Assembly: GCA_028697715.1 (NCBI GenBank)
Contig: JAQVDS010000002.1
Span: forward strand, 1 to 64,000
DNA length: 64,000 nucleotides
Reading direction: 5' to 3'
DNA from: Acidithiobacillus sp.
GTDB taxonomy: Bacteria; Pseudomonadota; Gammaproteobacteria; Acidithiobacillales; Acidithiobacillaceae
Of this stretch, positions 18,761-28,368 are shown piece after piece. Made by a program: the position numbers and the translations under genes. Numbering within the stretch: the stretch's first letter is position 1; each line of letters begins with the position of its first letter. The notes under the pieces are model-generated. The model was not told where the DNA came from. It did not search any database and saw only the letters and a list, made by a program, of their open reading frames with translations.

Positions 18761-20626
18761 ATGCGAAAGTCGGTCATCGTCCTATCCACGAGCTGCGCGC
18801 TGCTGGGGTCACCACTCACCTGGGCCAGCAACAGCGCGGCCTCCTCACCAGCCAATCATGATCAGCAAGAATCCCTTTCCCAGTTGATCGCCAAACTGCA
18901 AAGCAGCAGTCCAGCCCTGCAAGAGCCCAACACGAATGCGCAGGGAGCCGTTCCAGAGACGGTTGGTGACAGCTCGCAGCTCCTGCAGGAATTCCGCAGC
19001 CTGCAGCGCAGCGACGTGGAGCTGCAAAGCGCGCAGGAGAGCATCTGGGCCGACCTGGTGGATGGTTTTCGTATCAGCGATGTCTCCCGTCCGCGGGTAG
19101 CCAAGTGGCGCAGCTGGTTTTTGCAGCATCAGGGCAAGCTAGAGGAGATCCTCCACAACTCCAGCCCCTTCTTGTACTACGTTGCCAATGCGGTGCACGA
19201 ACGCGGCCTGCCAATGGAGCTGGCGTTGCTGCCTGCCATCGAGAGCGGCTACAACCCCAAGGCGTATTCTCCGGCAGCCGCAGCGGGGCTTTGGCAGTTC
19301 ATCCCCGGCACTGCTAGAAACTTCGGTCTACAGAATACCCGCTGGGGCGACCCCCGCCTCAGCCTTACGGCCTCCACCAATGCCGCCCTCGATTATCTCT
19401 CCTATCTCTACAATTACTTTGGCGGCAACTGGCTCCTTGCCATCGCCGCCTATAATGCCGGTCAGGGTACCGTCTCGGCGGCCATACAGCAGAATGTGGC
19501 AAATGGGCAACCTACCGACTTCTGGGATCTGAACCTGCCAAACCAGACGGAAAACTACGTTGCCGAGTTACTCGGGCTGGCCCAAGTGATTCAGAATGCC
19601 CAGGCTTACCACATTGCCCTGCCAAGCATCCCCAACACCGCGCATATCGCCTTGGTGAATACACCGCGGCGGGTCAATTTGCAGGTTGCGGCGCAGTTGA
19701 TGAACGTTTCCGTGACCGAGCTACAACACCTGAATGCCGGGCTGAGTTACGGGGTGGCGCCAGCCGGTTACTCGCTGGTCGTCCCCAAGGACAAGGCGAA
19801 AACCCTGCGCACTGCCCTGCTGCAGATGCCAGAACCGGAAACTCCGACGCCCGCTCCGATAGCGAGTCCAGTGCCAGCCGTCGCCGTACAGACCGCACGG
19901 CCTACTCCCGCCGTGCATTACACCTCTGTACGATCTGGCGAAACCCTGTCCCAGATTGCCCTTCGGACTGGCGTTTCCGTGCGTGATCTCGAACACTGGA
20001 ATCATTTGCGCTCGGGCCGCTTCCTGCAGGTGGGGCAACGACTCATCATCTATGGCGGCAAACCTATGGCCGTCGCCAGCGGGTACGCGCCACGCAGTAT
20101 CACCGTGCGTCCCGGCGAGAGTCTCTGGCAGCTGGCACAACGCGCCGGAGTCAGCGTAAGCGCCCTGGCCAGCGCCAACGACATGAGCACGCGCAGCATC
20201 ATCCACCCCGGGCAGAAACTGCGGCTACCTGGCACGCATTTGCAAGAGGCTACCTATACCGTCGCCCAAAGCGGTGGCAGCATTCGCGTGCGACCCGGTG
20301 AAACCCTCTGGCAGATTGCCCAACGAGCTGGTGTGAGCGTATCCGCTATCGCATCCTACAACGGTTTGCATAGCAAGAGCATGTTGCATCCCGGACAGGT
20401 ATTGCGCCTCCCCGCCCGCGGGACGGAGGTGGCTGCGTTGAGTCCGCAGCAAGAACGGTTGGCCAGTGCCCCGCATGCTACCACCTACGTCGTCCGCCCC
20501 GGCGACACCGTCTGGCAGATTGCGCAGCAATTTCACGTCTCACCCCACGCCCTGGTGCAGTGGAATCGCCTGGCTTCGGCGAGCGACCTGCAGCCCGGCA
20601 AACATCTCACCATTTTCCTGCGTTGA
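18761..20626 (+). CDS. mltD: Lytic murein transglycosylase D with LysM repeats
   Basis: MltD cleaves glycan strands of peptidoglycan. The 621-residue protein has a signal peptide (about 1-22) and the SLT domain with catalytic Glu161 in AIESGYNPKAYS and AAYNAG at 230-234. Four clear LysM domains follow at about 386-430, 447-490, 508-551 and 576-619, plus a degenerate one at 302-341. ATG 18761 follows AAGGAG. E. coli MltD has fewer LysM units, so the wall-binding tail is long here. The signal has no clear lipobox, so it may be periplasmic rather than a lipoprotein. Confidence 0.93.
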   Translation: MRKSVIVLSTSCALLGSPLTWASNSAASSPANHDQQESLSQLIAKLQSSSPALQEPNTNAQGAVPETVGDSSQLLQEFRSLQRSDVELQSAQESIWADLVDGFRISDVSRPRVAKWRSWFLQHQGKLEEILHNSSPFLYYVANAVHERGLPMELALLPAIESGYNPKAYSPAAAAGLWQFIPGTARNFGLQNTRWGDPRLSLTASTNAALDYLSYLYNYFGGNWLLAIAAYNAGQGTVSAAIQQNVANGQPTDFWDLNLPNQTENYVAELLGLAQVIQNAQAYHIALPSIPNTAHIALVNTPRRVNLQVAAQLMNVSVTELQHLNAGLSYGVAPAGYSLVVPKDKAKTLRTALLQMPEPETPTPAPIASPVPAVAVQTARPTPAVHYTSVRSGETLSQIALRTGVSVRDLEHWNHLRSGRFLQVGQRLIIYGGKPMAVASGYAPRSITVRPGESLWQLAQRAGVSVSALASANDMSTRSIIHPGQKLRLPGTHLQEATYTVAQSGGSIRVRPGETLWQIAQRAGVSVSAIASYNGLHSKSMLHPGQVLRLPARGTEVAALSPQQERLASAPHATTYVVRPGDTVWQIAQQFHVSPHALVQWNRLASASDLQPGKHLTIFLR

Positions 20627-20653
20627 CAGGGACACTCGGAGCATCCACAGACT

Positions 20654-21427
20654 ATGGGTTTTTTACAGAGTAAACAGGCTTTGGTAGTCGGCGTTGCCAA
20701 CGAACGTTCCATTTGCTGGGGCATTGCCCAGGCGCTGGCACGGGAGGGGGCGGAGGTCCTCTTGACCTACCAGAGCGAACGCACCAAAAGCCGGGTGGAA
20801 GACCTAGCGGCGCAGATCCAGGCGCCGGCACCCCTGGCCCTGGATCTGATGGACGAGGCGCAGGTACGTACCGTCGTCGACGACCTGCAGCAACGTTGGG
20901 GAGGCGTGGATATCGCCATCCATGGTGCGGCCTTTGCACCCAAGAACGAGCTGTCCGGAAACTACGCGGACGTCACTACCCGAGAGGGTTTTCGCATTGC
21001 CCACGAAGTGTCGTCCTACAGCTTTACCGCCATGGCCCAAGCCCTGCGTCCATTGATGCAGGGACGCCACGGCGCCCTCCTCTCTCTCAGCTATCTGGGC
21101 GCCGAACGGGCAATGGCCAATTACAATATCATGGGACTGGCCAAGGCCAGTCTGGAGGCAGGTGTACGCTACTTGGCGTACTCCCTGGGGCCTGAGGGGA
21201 TTCGGGTAAACGCTATCTCTGCCGGGCCCATCCGCACCCTGGCAGCCAGCGGCATCAGCGAATTTCGCAGCATCCTCGACCACTATGCCGCGCATGCCCC
21301 GCTGCGACGCAACGTGACACAAGAGGAAGTCGGTAATGTCGCCGCCTTCCTCTGCTCGGATCTCGCCTCGGGCATCACCGGGGAAATCACCTACGTCGAC
21401 GCCGGCTACAACATCGTCGGCTTCTAG
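20654..21427 (+). CDS. fabI: Enoyl-ACP reductase (NADH)
   Basis: FabI reduces trans-2-enoyl-ACP in the last step of fatty-acid elongation. The 257-residue short-chain dehydrogenase has the FabI-type coenzyme motif [13 protein letters not shown] and the YNIMGLAK catalytic Tyr-X6-Lys. It ends with GYNIVGF, as FabI proteins do. The ribosome site is weak. Its stop TAG shares the palindrome CTAG with the stop of the converging tal gene. Confidence 0.95.
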   Translation: MGFLQSKQALVVGVANERSICWGIAQALAREGAEVLLTYQSERTKSRVEDLAAQIQAPAPLALDLMDEAQVRTVVDDLQQRWGGVDIAIHGAAFAPKNELSGNYADVTTREGFRIAHEVSSYSFTAMAQALRPLMQGRHGALLSLSYLGAERAMANYNIMGLAKASLEAGVRYLAYSLGPEGIRVNAISAGPIRTLAASGISEFRSILDHYAAHAPLRRNVTQEEVGNVAAFLCSDLASGITGEITYVDAGYNIVGF

Positions 21428-22512
21428 GCGCGGCGCTTTTCCACCTCGGCCAGCATCGCCTCGAAGGCATTAGAGAAGGCCTCCAAGCCCTCCTTCTGTA
21501 ACTGGGGGGCGACCTGGCCATCGAGGTCGACCCCAAGAGACGCGAGATCAGCCAGAGTCTGCTCTGCCGCATCGAGGTCATGAGCGATGGTCTGCCCTAA
21601 CTTTCCATGCTCTCGCAGCTTGGCCAGGGTGGCATCGGGCAGGGTGTTGATGGTCTCTGGCCCAATCAGGGGCTCGACATAGAGCAGATCGGAATAGGCA
21701 GGATTTTTGGTGCTGGTGCTGGCCCAAAGCAGATATTGTGGCCGCCCGCCGGCTGCCTTGAGGCGAGAAAAGCCCTGACCGTGGAAGGTCTCCCGATACA
21801 GCGCATAGGCTTTCTTGGCCAGCGCCACTGCGGTTTTGCCCCGCAGCCGCAATGCCTCTTCCGTACCAATTTTTTCCAGCTGCTGATCCACCAGCGTATC
21901 GACGCGCGACAGGAAAAGGCTGGCGACGGCCTTCACCCGTCCAGGCTCACCGCCGGCATCGATCCATGCCACCAGACCTTCCTGGTAGGCAGCGAATACC
22001 TCGCGCACGTGCCGCAGGCCAAACATCAGCGTCACATTCACAGAAATGCCGCGACTGATGAGGGTGCGCAGCGCAGCGATGCCTGCGGGGGTAGCGGGAA
22101 CCTTGATCAGGAGATTTTCGCGCTGGACGATGCTGCGTAAACGCTCCGCCTCGACAACGGTGGCAGCCTCGTCCATCGCCAGCCGGGGGGACTCTTCCCA
22201 ACTCACCCAACCATCATCCCCTTGGGTAGCCACATGGGTGGCCTGCAGCAGATCGCAGGCCATTTGCAGATCGACCTTTACCATCTCTTCATAAAGGCGC
22301 TCCGCCGACTCCGCCGGACGCGCCAAATCTTCTTGATAATATGGGCTCTCGTGAATGGCCTTCTGGAAAATGCTGGGATTGGAGGTCACCCCGGAAACAC
22401 CGTCCTCGGCAATGTAACGGGCAAGAATGCCGTCGTGAATCAGAGTACGAGAGAGATTGTCGAGCCACAGACTCTGCCCCAAGCGTGCATGCACTTCGCG
22501 TAAATCAGCCAT
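21424..22512 (-). CDS. tal: Transaldolase
   Basis: The 362-residue enzyme transfers dihydroxyacetone units in the pentose phosphate and Calvin-linked sugar network. [17 protein letters not shown] and the Schiff-base lysine in NLLIKVPAT identify it. The length fits the longer actinobacterial and cyanobacterial type rather than TalB. It is the last gene of the long - strand run, 27 nt after the EIIA gene. Confidence 0.93.
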   Translation of the reverse strand: MADLREVHARLGQSLWLDNLSRTLIHDGILARYIAEDGVSGVTSNPSIFQKAIHESPYYQEDLARPAESAERLYEEMVKVDLQMACDLLQATHVATQGDDGWVSWEESPRLAMDEAATVVEAERLRSIVQRENLLIKVPATPAGIAALRTLISRGISVNVTLMFGLRHVREVFAAYQEGLVAWIDAGGEPGRVKAVASLFLSRVDTLVDQQLEKIGTEEALRLRGKTAVALAKKAYALYRETFHGQGFSRLKAAGGRPQYLLWASTSTKNPAYSDLLYVEPLIGPETINTLPDATLAKLREHGKLGQTIAHDLDAAEQTLADLASLGVDLDGQVAPQLQKEGLEAFSNAFEAMLAEVEKRRA

Positions 22513-22539
22513 TACCTTTCTCCTTGCGGACCACTATGC

Positions 22540-22959
22540 CTACCAGTCTAGCGCAGAAACCGATTCGACAACGGATTGCGGATGACACTGAATTGCCGCG
22601 CGGCCACCCTCGGCGACGAGCTCCGGCAGGCCTTCCCACTGTTCGCGCCGCGACAGGGCACGCAACAACATCGGTAGATTCAGCCCATAAATCACCCGTG
22701 CCCAGGGGTTAGTCCAAGTCTTGGGCAGGGCGTTGGCGGGGCTGGCACCGAGAATATCACAGAGAATCAGCAGCGGACGGTCCGGCCCGGCGGCATCGAT
22801 CAGCTCCTGCAGGCGAGCACGCAGGGGCGCAAGATCATCGCCAGCAGGGGACAGGGAAAGCAAGGCCGCGGGACGATCGCCATAGATGTGTTCGACCACT
22901 GCCAGCAGCGCCTCGCCAAGACCGGCATGGGTAAGCAAAGCCACCTGCACCAGGCTCAA
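22540..22959 (-). CDS. Mannose-type PTS EIIA-like protein
   Basis: The 139-residue protein resembles the EIIA-Man domain, with the phosphorylatable His11 in LLTHAGLGEAL and the ILCDILGASPAN segment. The start is TTG 22959, which overlaps the rapZ stop and has AGGAG about 8 nt upstream. In many proteobacteria HPr and enzyme I follow this gene as a regulatory PTS without sugar transport. Here tal follows, so the phosphate donors must be elsewhere or absent. Confidence 0.85.
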   Translation of the reverse strand: MSLVQVALLTHAGLGEALLAVVEHIYGDRPAALLSLSPAGDDLAPLRARLQELIDAAGPDRPLLILCDILGASPANALPKTWTNPWARVIYGLNLPMLLRALSRREQWEGLPELVAEGGRAAIQCHPQSVVESVSALDW

Positions 22960-23852
22960 GAATAGCGCTCCTGAATATCGAGCTCGCGATGCTCGACCAA
23001 GACCTCCTGCCCATCCCGCGCTAGGGATCGCGCCAAGGATTCGACCATGTAGACGCTACGATGTTTGCCACCGGTACAGCCCAGGGAAATGGTGACATAA
23101 TTTCGGTGGTCGCGAGCAAAAGGCGGTAGCCACTCCTGCAAAAAGGCCTCCAGACTGCTGCGCGCCCTCTGCACGGCATCCTGATGGTCAAGGAATTCCC
23201 GCACAGCGGCGTCGCGCCCGGTCAAAGACCGCAGTTCGGGCTCGTAATGGGGATTGGGCAAGGCGCGCAGGTCGAAGACAAAATCGGAATCGGCAGGTAC
23301 CCCGTTGCGGAAAGCAAAAGACTGCAGCAGCAAGATCAGACCCTGCACCCGCGCCACCTGAGCCCAGGCCTGCACACGCAGCCGCAAGGAGTGACTGCGA
23401 ACCTGCGAGGTATCCAGCACACGATCGGCCAGGCGCGCCAAGGGAGCCAGAAGGATGCGCTCGCGCGACAAGACCTGATGCAGCGCGGCTCCTGGGGCTG
23501 CTTCCTGATCACTGAGGGGGTGGCGGCGCCGGGTCTCACTGTACCGGCGTAACAGCGTTTCTTCATCCGCATCGAGAAAGAGTATACGCGGTTGCAGACC
23601 GCATTCCTGCGATATCTGCTGTAATGCCTCGGGCAATGCGTCGAGAAAGGTGCGATTGCGCACATCGATACTCACGGCAACCCGCGGCGGAGCCAATTGG
23701 TGGTGCGCCAATTCCTGCAACAAGGAACCCAGGAGGGTGGCGGGCAGATTGTCTACACAAAAGTAGCCAAGGTCTTCGAGTGCCTGCAAGACGGTCGTCT
23801 TACCGGAACCGGACAGCCCCGTAATGATGACAAAATCACCAGCGGCGCTCAC
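22956..23852 (-). CDS. rapZ: RNase adapter protein RapZ
   Basis: The 298-residue protein has the P-loop GLSGSGKTTV near 13-22, DNLPATLL, and the C-terminal GCTGGKHRSV segment of the YvcJ/RapZ family. In enterobacteria RapZ guides RNase E to the glmZ sRNA and senses glucosamine-6-phosphate. The start is GTG 23852, overlapping the hprK stop. The rpoN-hpf-ptsN-hprK-rapZ order is conserved. Confidence 0.93.
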   Translation of the reverse strand: MSAAGDFVIITGLSGSGKTTVLQALEDLGYFCVDNLPATLLGSLLQELAHHQLAPPRVAVSIDVRNRTFLDALPEALQQISQECGLQPRILFLDADEETLLRRYSETRRRHPLSDQEAAPGAALHQVLSRERILLAPLARLADRVLDTSQVRSHSLRLRVQAWAQVARVQGLILLLQSFAFRNGVPADSDFVFDLRALPNPHYEPELRSLTGRDAAVREFLDHQDAVQRARSSLEAFLQEWLPPFARDHRNYVTISLGCTGGKHRSVYMVESLARSLARDGQEVLVEHRELDIQERYS

Positions 23853-24781
23853 AGCTTGTGGCCTACCGCACGGGTTTGTTGATCAAAAAGCGCCAACATA
23901 TCCACACCGGCTTCACGCAGGTACTGCGCTCGTGCTGCCGCCTCCACGAGTACCGCAAGATTGCGTGCAGCACTGACGGGCAGGCGCAAGCGTGGAAAGG
24001 GCACTCCGAGAATGTCCCAGTGGTCTACCTGGCCCTGCAAACGATCGACGTCGGCCAGTTCCATTTCCGCCATATCACGAATCTCGACCACCAAGCGCAG
24101 TCGCTTGGAATCGATCACGGAAGAGGCACCGAAAAGATGGCGAATATTGATGATCCCCAGCCCACGCACCTCCATGAAATCCTGCAGGGCTGCGGGGCAA
24201 TGGCCAGTGACCACCCCCGGCGCTTCGCGAATGCACAGCACGCTGTCGTCGGCGATCAGGCGGTGATGGCGACTCACCAACTCCAGGGCCAGCTCGGACT
24301 TGCCAATGCCGGCCTCCCCCTGAATGAGGATTCCCACCCCGAGCACGTCAACCAACACCCCATGCAGCAGACAGCGCGGCGCCAGCTCGCGTTGCAGATA
24401 TTGCTGCACGCGCACCAAGATCCGCCGGGCGGGAAGCGCCGAGACGAGGATACTCACCCCTTCGTCCATCAAGCTCGCCAGCCAATCCGAAGCTGGCTGT
24501 ACCCCTTCCGCCAGAACGAGGATGCGCAATCGCTGCACGTGATAGATCTGCTCGGGATGACTATGCAGGTAGTCCAGCTCTGCCTGCCCCAAGATCTGCA
24601 CCGGGTGCGAGCGAATGAAGCTGAGAAATCCCACTAGCGCCGCACCATCACTACTGTGCTGCGAGTCCACACGCAGCAGCGTTTGCGCAGCCGCATGCAG
24701 GATCGTCCAGCCAAGTTCAGTAGCCAGGTCGGAAGCCATCTGGGAAAAACTGACGCTGCGATCCATACCGTCCAACCCCAT
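23849..24781 (-). CDS. hprK: HPr kinase/phosphorylase
   Basis: HprK phosphorylates and dephosphorylates a serine of HPr. The 310-residue protein has His140, the P-loop GEAGIGKS at 155-162, and the signature MEVRGLGIINIRHLFG near 203-218. The start is ATG 24781; ATG 24766, five codons later, is equally possible. No HPr gene lies in the window. The protein belongs to a regulatory PTS with ptsN and the EIIA-Man gene. Confidence 0.93.
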   Translation of the reverse strand: MGLDGMDRSVSFSQMASDLATELGWTILHAAAQTLLRVDSQHSSDGAALVGFLSFIRSHPVQILGQAELDYLHSHPEQIYHVQRLRILVLAEGVQPASDWLASLMDEGVSILVSALPARRILVRVQQYLQRELAPRCLLHGVLVDVLGVGILIQGEAGIGKSELALELVSRHHRLIADDSVLCIREAPGVVTGHCPAALQDFMEVRGLGIINIRHLFGASSVIDSKRLRLVVEIRDMAEMELADVDRLQGQVDHWDILGVPFPRLRLPVSAARNLAVLVEAAARAQYLREAGVDMLALFDQQTRAVGHKL

Positions 24782-24820
24782 GCAAACGGCGCGAACATCG
24801 CTACCGAAAACGGGTACGCC

Positions 24821-25267
24821 TCAAGCAACTAGCAGAGCGCGAAAGGCATCCACATCCTGGACCTGAGCAAGCTGCTGCCGCACGGTTTCCTGCGCCAAAC
24901 GCGCGGCGATATGGGACAGTAGCTCCAGGTGCTCCATAGCTTCTCCGGCGGGTACCAGCACGGCCACAAAGATATGCACGCCTTCCGCATCGGGCGCAGC
25001 AAACCCCACTGCCGTACGAGTGCGCAACGCGGCGACCGCAGCGCTGGCAAGATCCGGCAAACGCGTATGTGGCACCGCCACTCCGAAGCCCAGTGCCGTG
25101 GAACCCTGCATTTCGCGAGCCATAAGAGCGTCATAAATTTTTTGCTGAACGATTCCCGTGCTCTCACTGAGCCTCTCGGCCAGGGCCTGCAAGACCTCCG
25201 TCATACTGGCGGCCGGACTGTCGAGAAGAATCGCCTTTGCGGGGAGCGGCAAAGCAGCCATGGTCAT
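24821..25267 (-). CDS. ptsN: Nitrogen-type PTS EIIA
   Basis: The 148-residue protein has the EIIA-Ntr fold with the phosphorylatable His67 in GVAVPHTRL. PtsN regulates potassium and nitrogen functions through protein contacts. The ATG at 25267 overlaps the hpf stop as ATGA; a second ATG follows at 25261. Its place after rpoN and hpf is the standard one. Confidence 0.93.
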   Translation of the reverse strand: MTMAALPLPAKAILLDSPAASMTEVLQALAERLSESTGIVQQKIYDALMAREMQGSTALGFGVAVPHTRLPDLASAAVAALRTRTAVGFAAPDAEGVHIFVAVLVPAGEAMEHLELLSHIAARLAQETVRQQLAQVQDVDAFRALLVA

Positions 25268-25602
25268 TCGCTTTCGGTGGCAAGGACTGCAGCTACCGGA
25301 CTGCTCCGATGGCGCTGCAGTTTTTCCTTGTATTGACGCACCTGACCGTCAATCTTGTCGGCCAGTTGGTCGATGGCTACGTACATGTCGGCATCACGCG
25401 CCTCGGCGTGAAAATCGTGTCCGGGAGCGCTGACAGTGATCTCCGCCACGTTGGAGAGTTTTTCGTGAGGAAGGAACTTCAACACGACCCGCCCATCGAT
25501 GACGCGATCGAAGTAGTGATCAAGGCGTCCGAGTTTTTCGTGCACTCGGTTCTTGATGGCCTCGGTGAGGTCCAGGTGTTGGCCGGTGATGTGTAATTGC
25601 AT
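25264..25602 (-). CDS. hpf: Ribosome hibernation-promoting factor, short form
   Basis: The 112-residue protein is the short HPF/YfiA type that inhibits idle ribosomes. GQHLDLTEAIKNRV near the start and DADMYVAIDQLADKID are typical. It follows rpoN after a 115-nt gap and has its own AGGAG site. Confidence 0.93.
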   Translation of the reverse strand: MQLHITGQHLDLTEAIKNRVHEKLGRLDHYFDRVIDGRVVLKFLPHEKLSNVAEITVSAPGHDFHAEARDADMYVAIDQLADKIDGQVRQYKEKLQRHRSSPVAAVLATESE

Positions 25603-25659
25603 GGCAAGCTCCTAGCTTTCGTTTATGGGAGTCCATCACTGCTTTACCGCTCCACTCAC

Positions 25660-25665
25660 AGTGTA
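25660..25665 (-). promoter_or_regulatory. Weak candidate -10 element upstream of hpf
   Basis: In the 115-nt gap between rpoN and hpf, TACACT on the - strand is a possible -10 box with TTTGCA 16 bp upstream. It would let hpf-ptsN-hprK be expressed apart from rpoN. The match is modest, and no terminator is visible in the gap. Confidence 0.25.
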
Positions 25666-25717
25666 GCGCCTTGGCCGCCTTTGCAAAAGCCAAAAGCTAG
25701 AGAGCGGGAGACGTTGG

Positions 25718-27139
25718 CTATAAGCGGCGACGCTGGCTGGCGGGCGGAATATTGGCGGCCTCACGATACTTGGCGACGGTACGGCGGGCAATCTGAATGC
25801 CCTGCTCGGCGAGTACCTTGGCGATTTCGGCGTCGCTCAATGGATGCTGGCTATCTTCTGCCTGAACCATCTTGAGAATCACGGCGCGAATGGCGGTGGC
25901 GGAGGCCGCCCCCCCTTGGTCCGTAGCCACATGACTGGAGAAGAAATACTTAAATTCGAACAAACCGCGGGGGGTGGTCATGAACTTTTGGTTGGTGACT
26001 CGGGAGATCGTCGATTCGTGCATCTCCACGGCCTCGGCGATGTCGCGCAGGACCATGGGACGCATCGCCTCCGGCCCGTGCATGAAAAAATCCTTTTGCT
26101 GTTCAACAATCGCCGTCGCTACCTTGAGGATGGTTTCCTGCCGGCTCTGTAGGCTCTTAATGAACCAGCGCGCCTCATTGAGCTGATCCTGGATGTACCG
26201 ATGCGCGGCGTCCTTGCCGCCGGACAGGCCCGCGTAATGACGATTGATACGCAGCCGCGGCATCGCCTCGGCGTTCAGTTCTACCCGCAGCCGTTTGCCT
26301 ACCCAACGCACTATGACATCGGGAATGACGTATTCCGAGGCTCCAGCACCAATTTCGCTGCCGGGTTTGGGATTGAGGGCAGCAATCAGGGCGACAGCAG
26401 CGCGCAACTCCTCCTCGCGCGCATCCAGGGCCTGCGCCAGGCGGACATAGTCATGCTTGGCCAAAAGCTCGAGCTGCTCGTCGACGATGCGGCGGGCGAG
26501 GAGCAGGGCATCATCTTCTTCCTCGATCTGCTGCAACTGCAAGGAAAGGCATTCCGCCAGACTGCGGGCAGCGACCCCTGGCGGGTCAAAATCCTGAATC
26601 TGCCGCAAGATCGCTTCCAGCTCCGCCAGTGGTCGACCAGAGGTCTCCACCAGCTCGGTAAGCTCCGCGCCCAGATAGCCGGTATCGTCGATAGCATCGA
26701 TGATCAACTCCGCCAGATTGCGATCATCGCTCTGGAAAAAGGTGAGGTTAGCCTGCCAGCGGAGGTAGTCCTGCAGGCTTTGTTCGCGGCTGTTGCGCGC
26801 CTCGAAATCGGGCAGATCCTCATCATTGGCCATTGCGCTTCCTGCGGCGCTGCTGCCCATGTCGAACACGTCTTCCCACTGGCTGTCGACGGGCAGTTCT
26901 TCGGGCAGACTGGTTTCCGCCGCGAGATCGAGCTGACGCTCCTCCGGTGCGGGGGATAGGCCATCACTCGCCGCCAGCTCCACGCCTTCCTCCTCATCAA
27001 GGAGTGGATTACTGTCGAGCATCATCTGCACTTCCTGCTGCAGGTCCAGGGTCGACAACTGCAGAAGGCGAATCGCCTGCTGCAACTGTGGGGTCATGGC
27101 CAGATGCTGACCGAGTTTGAGTTCGAGTCCTTGTTTCAT
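25718..27139 (-). CDS. rpoN: RNA polymerase sigma-54 factor
   Basis: The 473-residue protein has the N-terminal activator-interaction region beginning LELKLGQHLAMTPQLQQAI, an acidic region II, and the RpoN box ARRTVAKYR near 450-458 that contacts the -24 element. It lies 3 nt after lptB, the usual order. Sigma-54 would need an enhancer-binding ATPase for the promoter found at 233-247; none is encoded in the window. Confidence 0.96.
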   Translation of the reverse strand: MKQGLELKLGQHLAMTPQLQQAIRLLQLSTLDLQQEVQMMLDSNPLLDEEEGVELAASDGLSPAPEERQLDLAAETSLPEELPVDSQWEDVFDMGSSAAGSAMANDEDLPDFEARNSREQSLQDYLRWQANLTFFQSDDRNLAELIIDAIDDTGYLGAELTELVETSGRPLAELEAILRQIQDFDPPGVAARSLAECLSLQLQQIEEEDDALLLARRIVDEQLELLAKHDYVRLAQALDAREEELRAAVALIAALNPKPGSEIGAGASEYVIPDVIVRWVGKRLRVELNAEAMPRLRINRHYAGLSGGKDAAHRYIQDQLNEARWFIKSLQSRQETILKVATAIVEQQKDFFMHGPEAMRPMVLRDIAEAVEMHESTISRVTNQKFMTTPRGLFEFKYFFSSHVATDQGGAASATAIRAVILKMVQAEDSQHPLSDAEIAKVLAEQGIQIARRTVAKYREAANIPPASQRRRL

Positions 27140-27142
27140 GAT

Positions 27143-27868
27143 TCAGATCTTGAACTGCTCTCCCAGATAGACTTCGCGCACGGCGGGATTGTCGATGAGG
27201 TCTTGCGGGCCGCCCGAGGCCAGCACCTGACCATCATGCAGGATATATGCGCGCTGGCAAATACCCAAGGTTTCACGCACGTTGTGATCGGTGATGAGGA
27301 CGCCGATGCCGCGCGCACTCAGGCCGGAAATCAATTGCTGAATCTCGATCACCGAGATCGGATCAATGCCGGCGAAGGGTTCATCGAGCAGAACGAAGCG
27401 CGGGCTCATAGCCAGGGTGCGGGCAATTTCCACCCGCCGCCGTTCACCACCCGAAAGGCTTTGTCCGCGGGTGTTGCGCAGATTTTGCAGACGCAATTCG
27501 GCGAGCAGCTGCTCCAAACGCTCCTGCCGTTCTTCGCTGCTCAGAGGCAACTGTTCAAGCACTGCCAGGACATTGTCGGCGGCACTGAGCTGACGGAATA
27601 CCGAGGGTTCCTGGGGAAGATAACCAAGCCCCATTCGCGCGCGCTGATGCATGGGGAGTTTGCTGACATCCTGGTCGTTGAGGTAGATCCGACCACTATC
27701 GGGGCGGATCAGGCCTACCATCATATAAAACGTCGTGGTCTTGCCAGCGCCGTTCGGTCCCAGAAGCCCCACCACCTCGCCGGCCTTCACTTCTACCGAC
27801 ACCCCGCGCACCACGGTGCGTCGGCGAAAGCGTTTGACCAGGGATTCCGCGCGCAGCTGGGACGTCAT
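27143..27868 (-). CDS. lptB: LPS transport ATPase LptB
   Basis: LptB powers extraction of lipopolysaccharide from the inner membrane. The 241-residue ABC ATPase has Walker A GPNGAGKTT (about 37-45), signature LSGGERRRVEIAR and Walker B FVLLDEPFAGID. It overlaps lptA by 4 bp. LptF and LptG, its membrane partners, are not in the window. Confidence 0.95.
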   Translation of the reverse strand: MTSQLRAESLVKRFRRRTVVRGVSVEVKAGEVVGLLGPNGAGKTTTFYMMVGLIRPDSGRIYLNDQDVSKLPMHQRARMGLGYLPQEPSVFRQLSAADNVLAVLEQLPLSSEERQERLEQLLAELRLQNLRNTRGQSLSGGERRRVEIARTLAMSPRFVLLDEPFAGIDPISVIEIQQLISGLSARGIGVLITDHNVRETLGICQRAYILHDGQVLASGGPQDLIDNPAVREVYLGEQFKI

Positions 27869-28368
27869 GGCTTGGCACTACCACCCTTGGCCGGATAGAA
27901 GACCGAGCGTACCCGCTGGCCAGGGCTTGCCGTCACGGCCGTCTGTTGGCTCTGCAAAAGATAGGTGACCTGATTCCCGCTGATCTCGTTTTTCCCCTGC
28001 CAAAGGTGAGCGTCGCCGCTGAGGATGATACGGCCGCTGCCGGGTTCATAGGTCAGCTGCTGGCCATAGCCATGGCGCTCGGCACTGGACATAGTGAAAC
28101 TCACCGGGCTGCCCGTGGCTACCGCTTTCTCTACCCTACCGGCGGCGGCGTGGATGGTGAGCTGCGCGGCGTGGATGACGAGATCCCCCTGCTGCATGAC
28201 GACATCACCGCTATAGATGGCTACCTGCACGGGTTTGTTCTGGCCCTGCAGCCGGTCAGCGGAAATGTGGATGGGCCCCTTGCCGAGTCCCGTATCCGGC
28301 GCGTTTGCCGCGCTGACCGAAAGCGGAACTAGACAAGACAGAAGAACGAAGCAACACTTACGGTACAT
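27865..28368 (-). CDS. lptA: Periplasmic LPS bridge protein LptA
   Basis: The 167-residue protein has a signal peptide ending near SVSA (about 1-20) and the OstA-type beta-jellyroll with HISADRLQG and VAIYSGDVVMQQGDLVI. It forms the periplasmic bridge between LptC and LptD. It overlaps lptC by 11 bp and lptB by 4 bp. Confidence 0.93.
   Translation of the reverse strand: MYRKCCFVLLSCLVPLSVSAANAPDTGLGKGPIHISADRLQGQNKPVQVAIYSGDVVMQQGDLVIHAAQLTIHAAAGRVEKAVATGSPVSFTMSSAERHGYGQQLTYEPGSGRIILSGDAHLWQGKNEISGNQVTYLLQSQQTAVTASPGQRVRSVFYPAKGGSAKP

Noticed and set aside
20623-20628. Perfect TTGACA at the end of mltD as a fabI promoter
   Set aside because: No acceptable -10 lies 15-19 bp downstream, and the ATG of fabI is too close.
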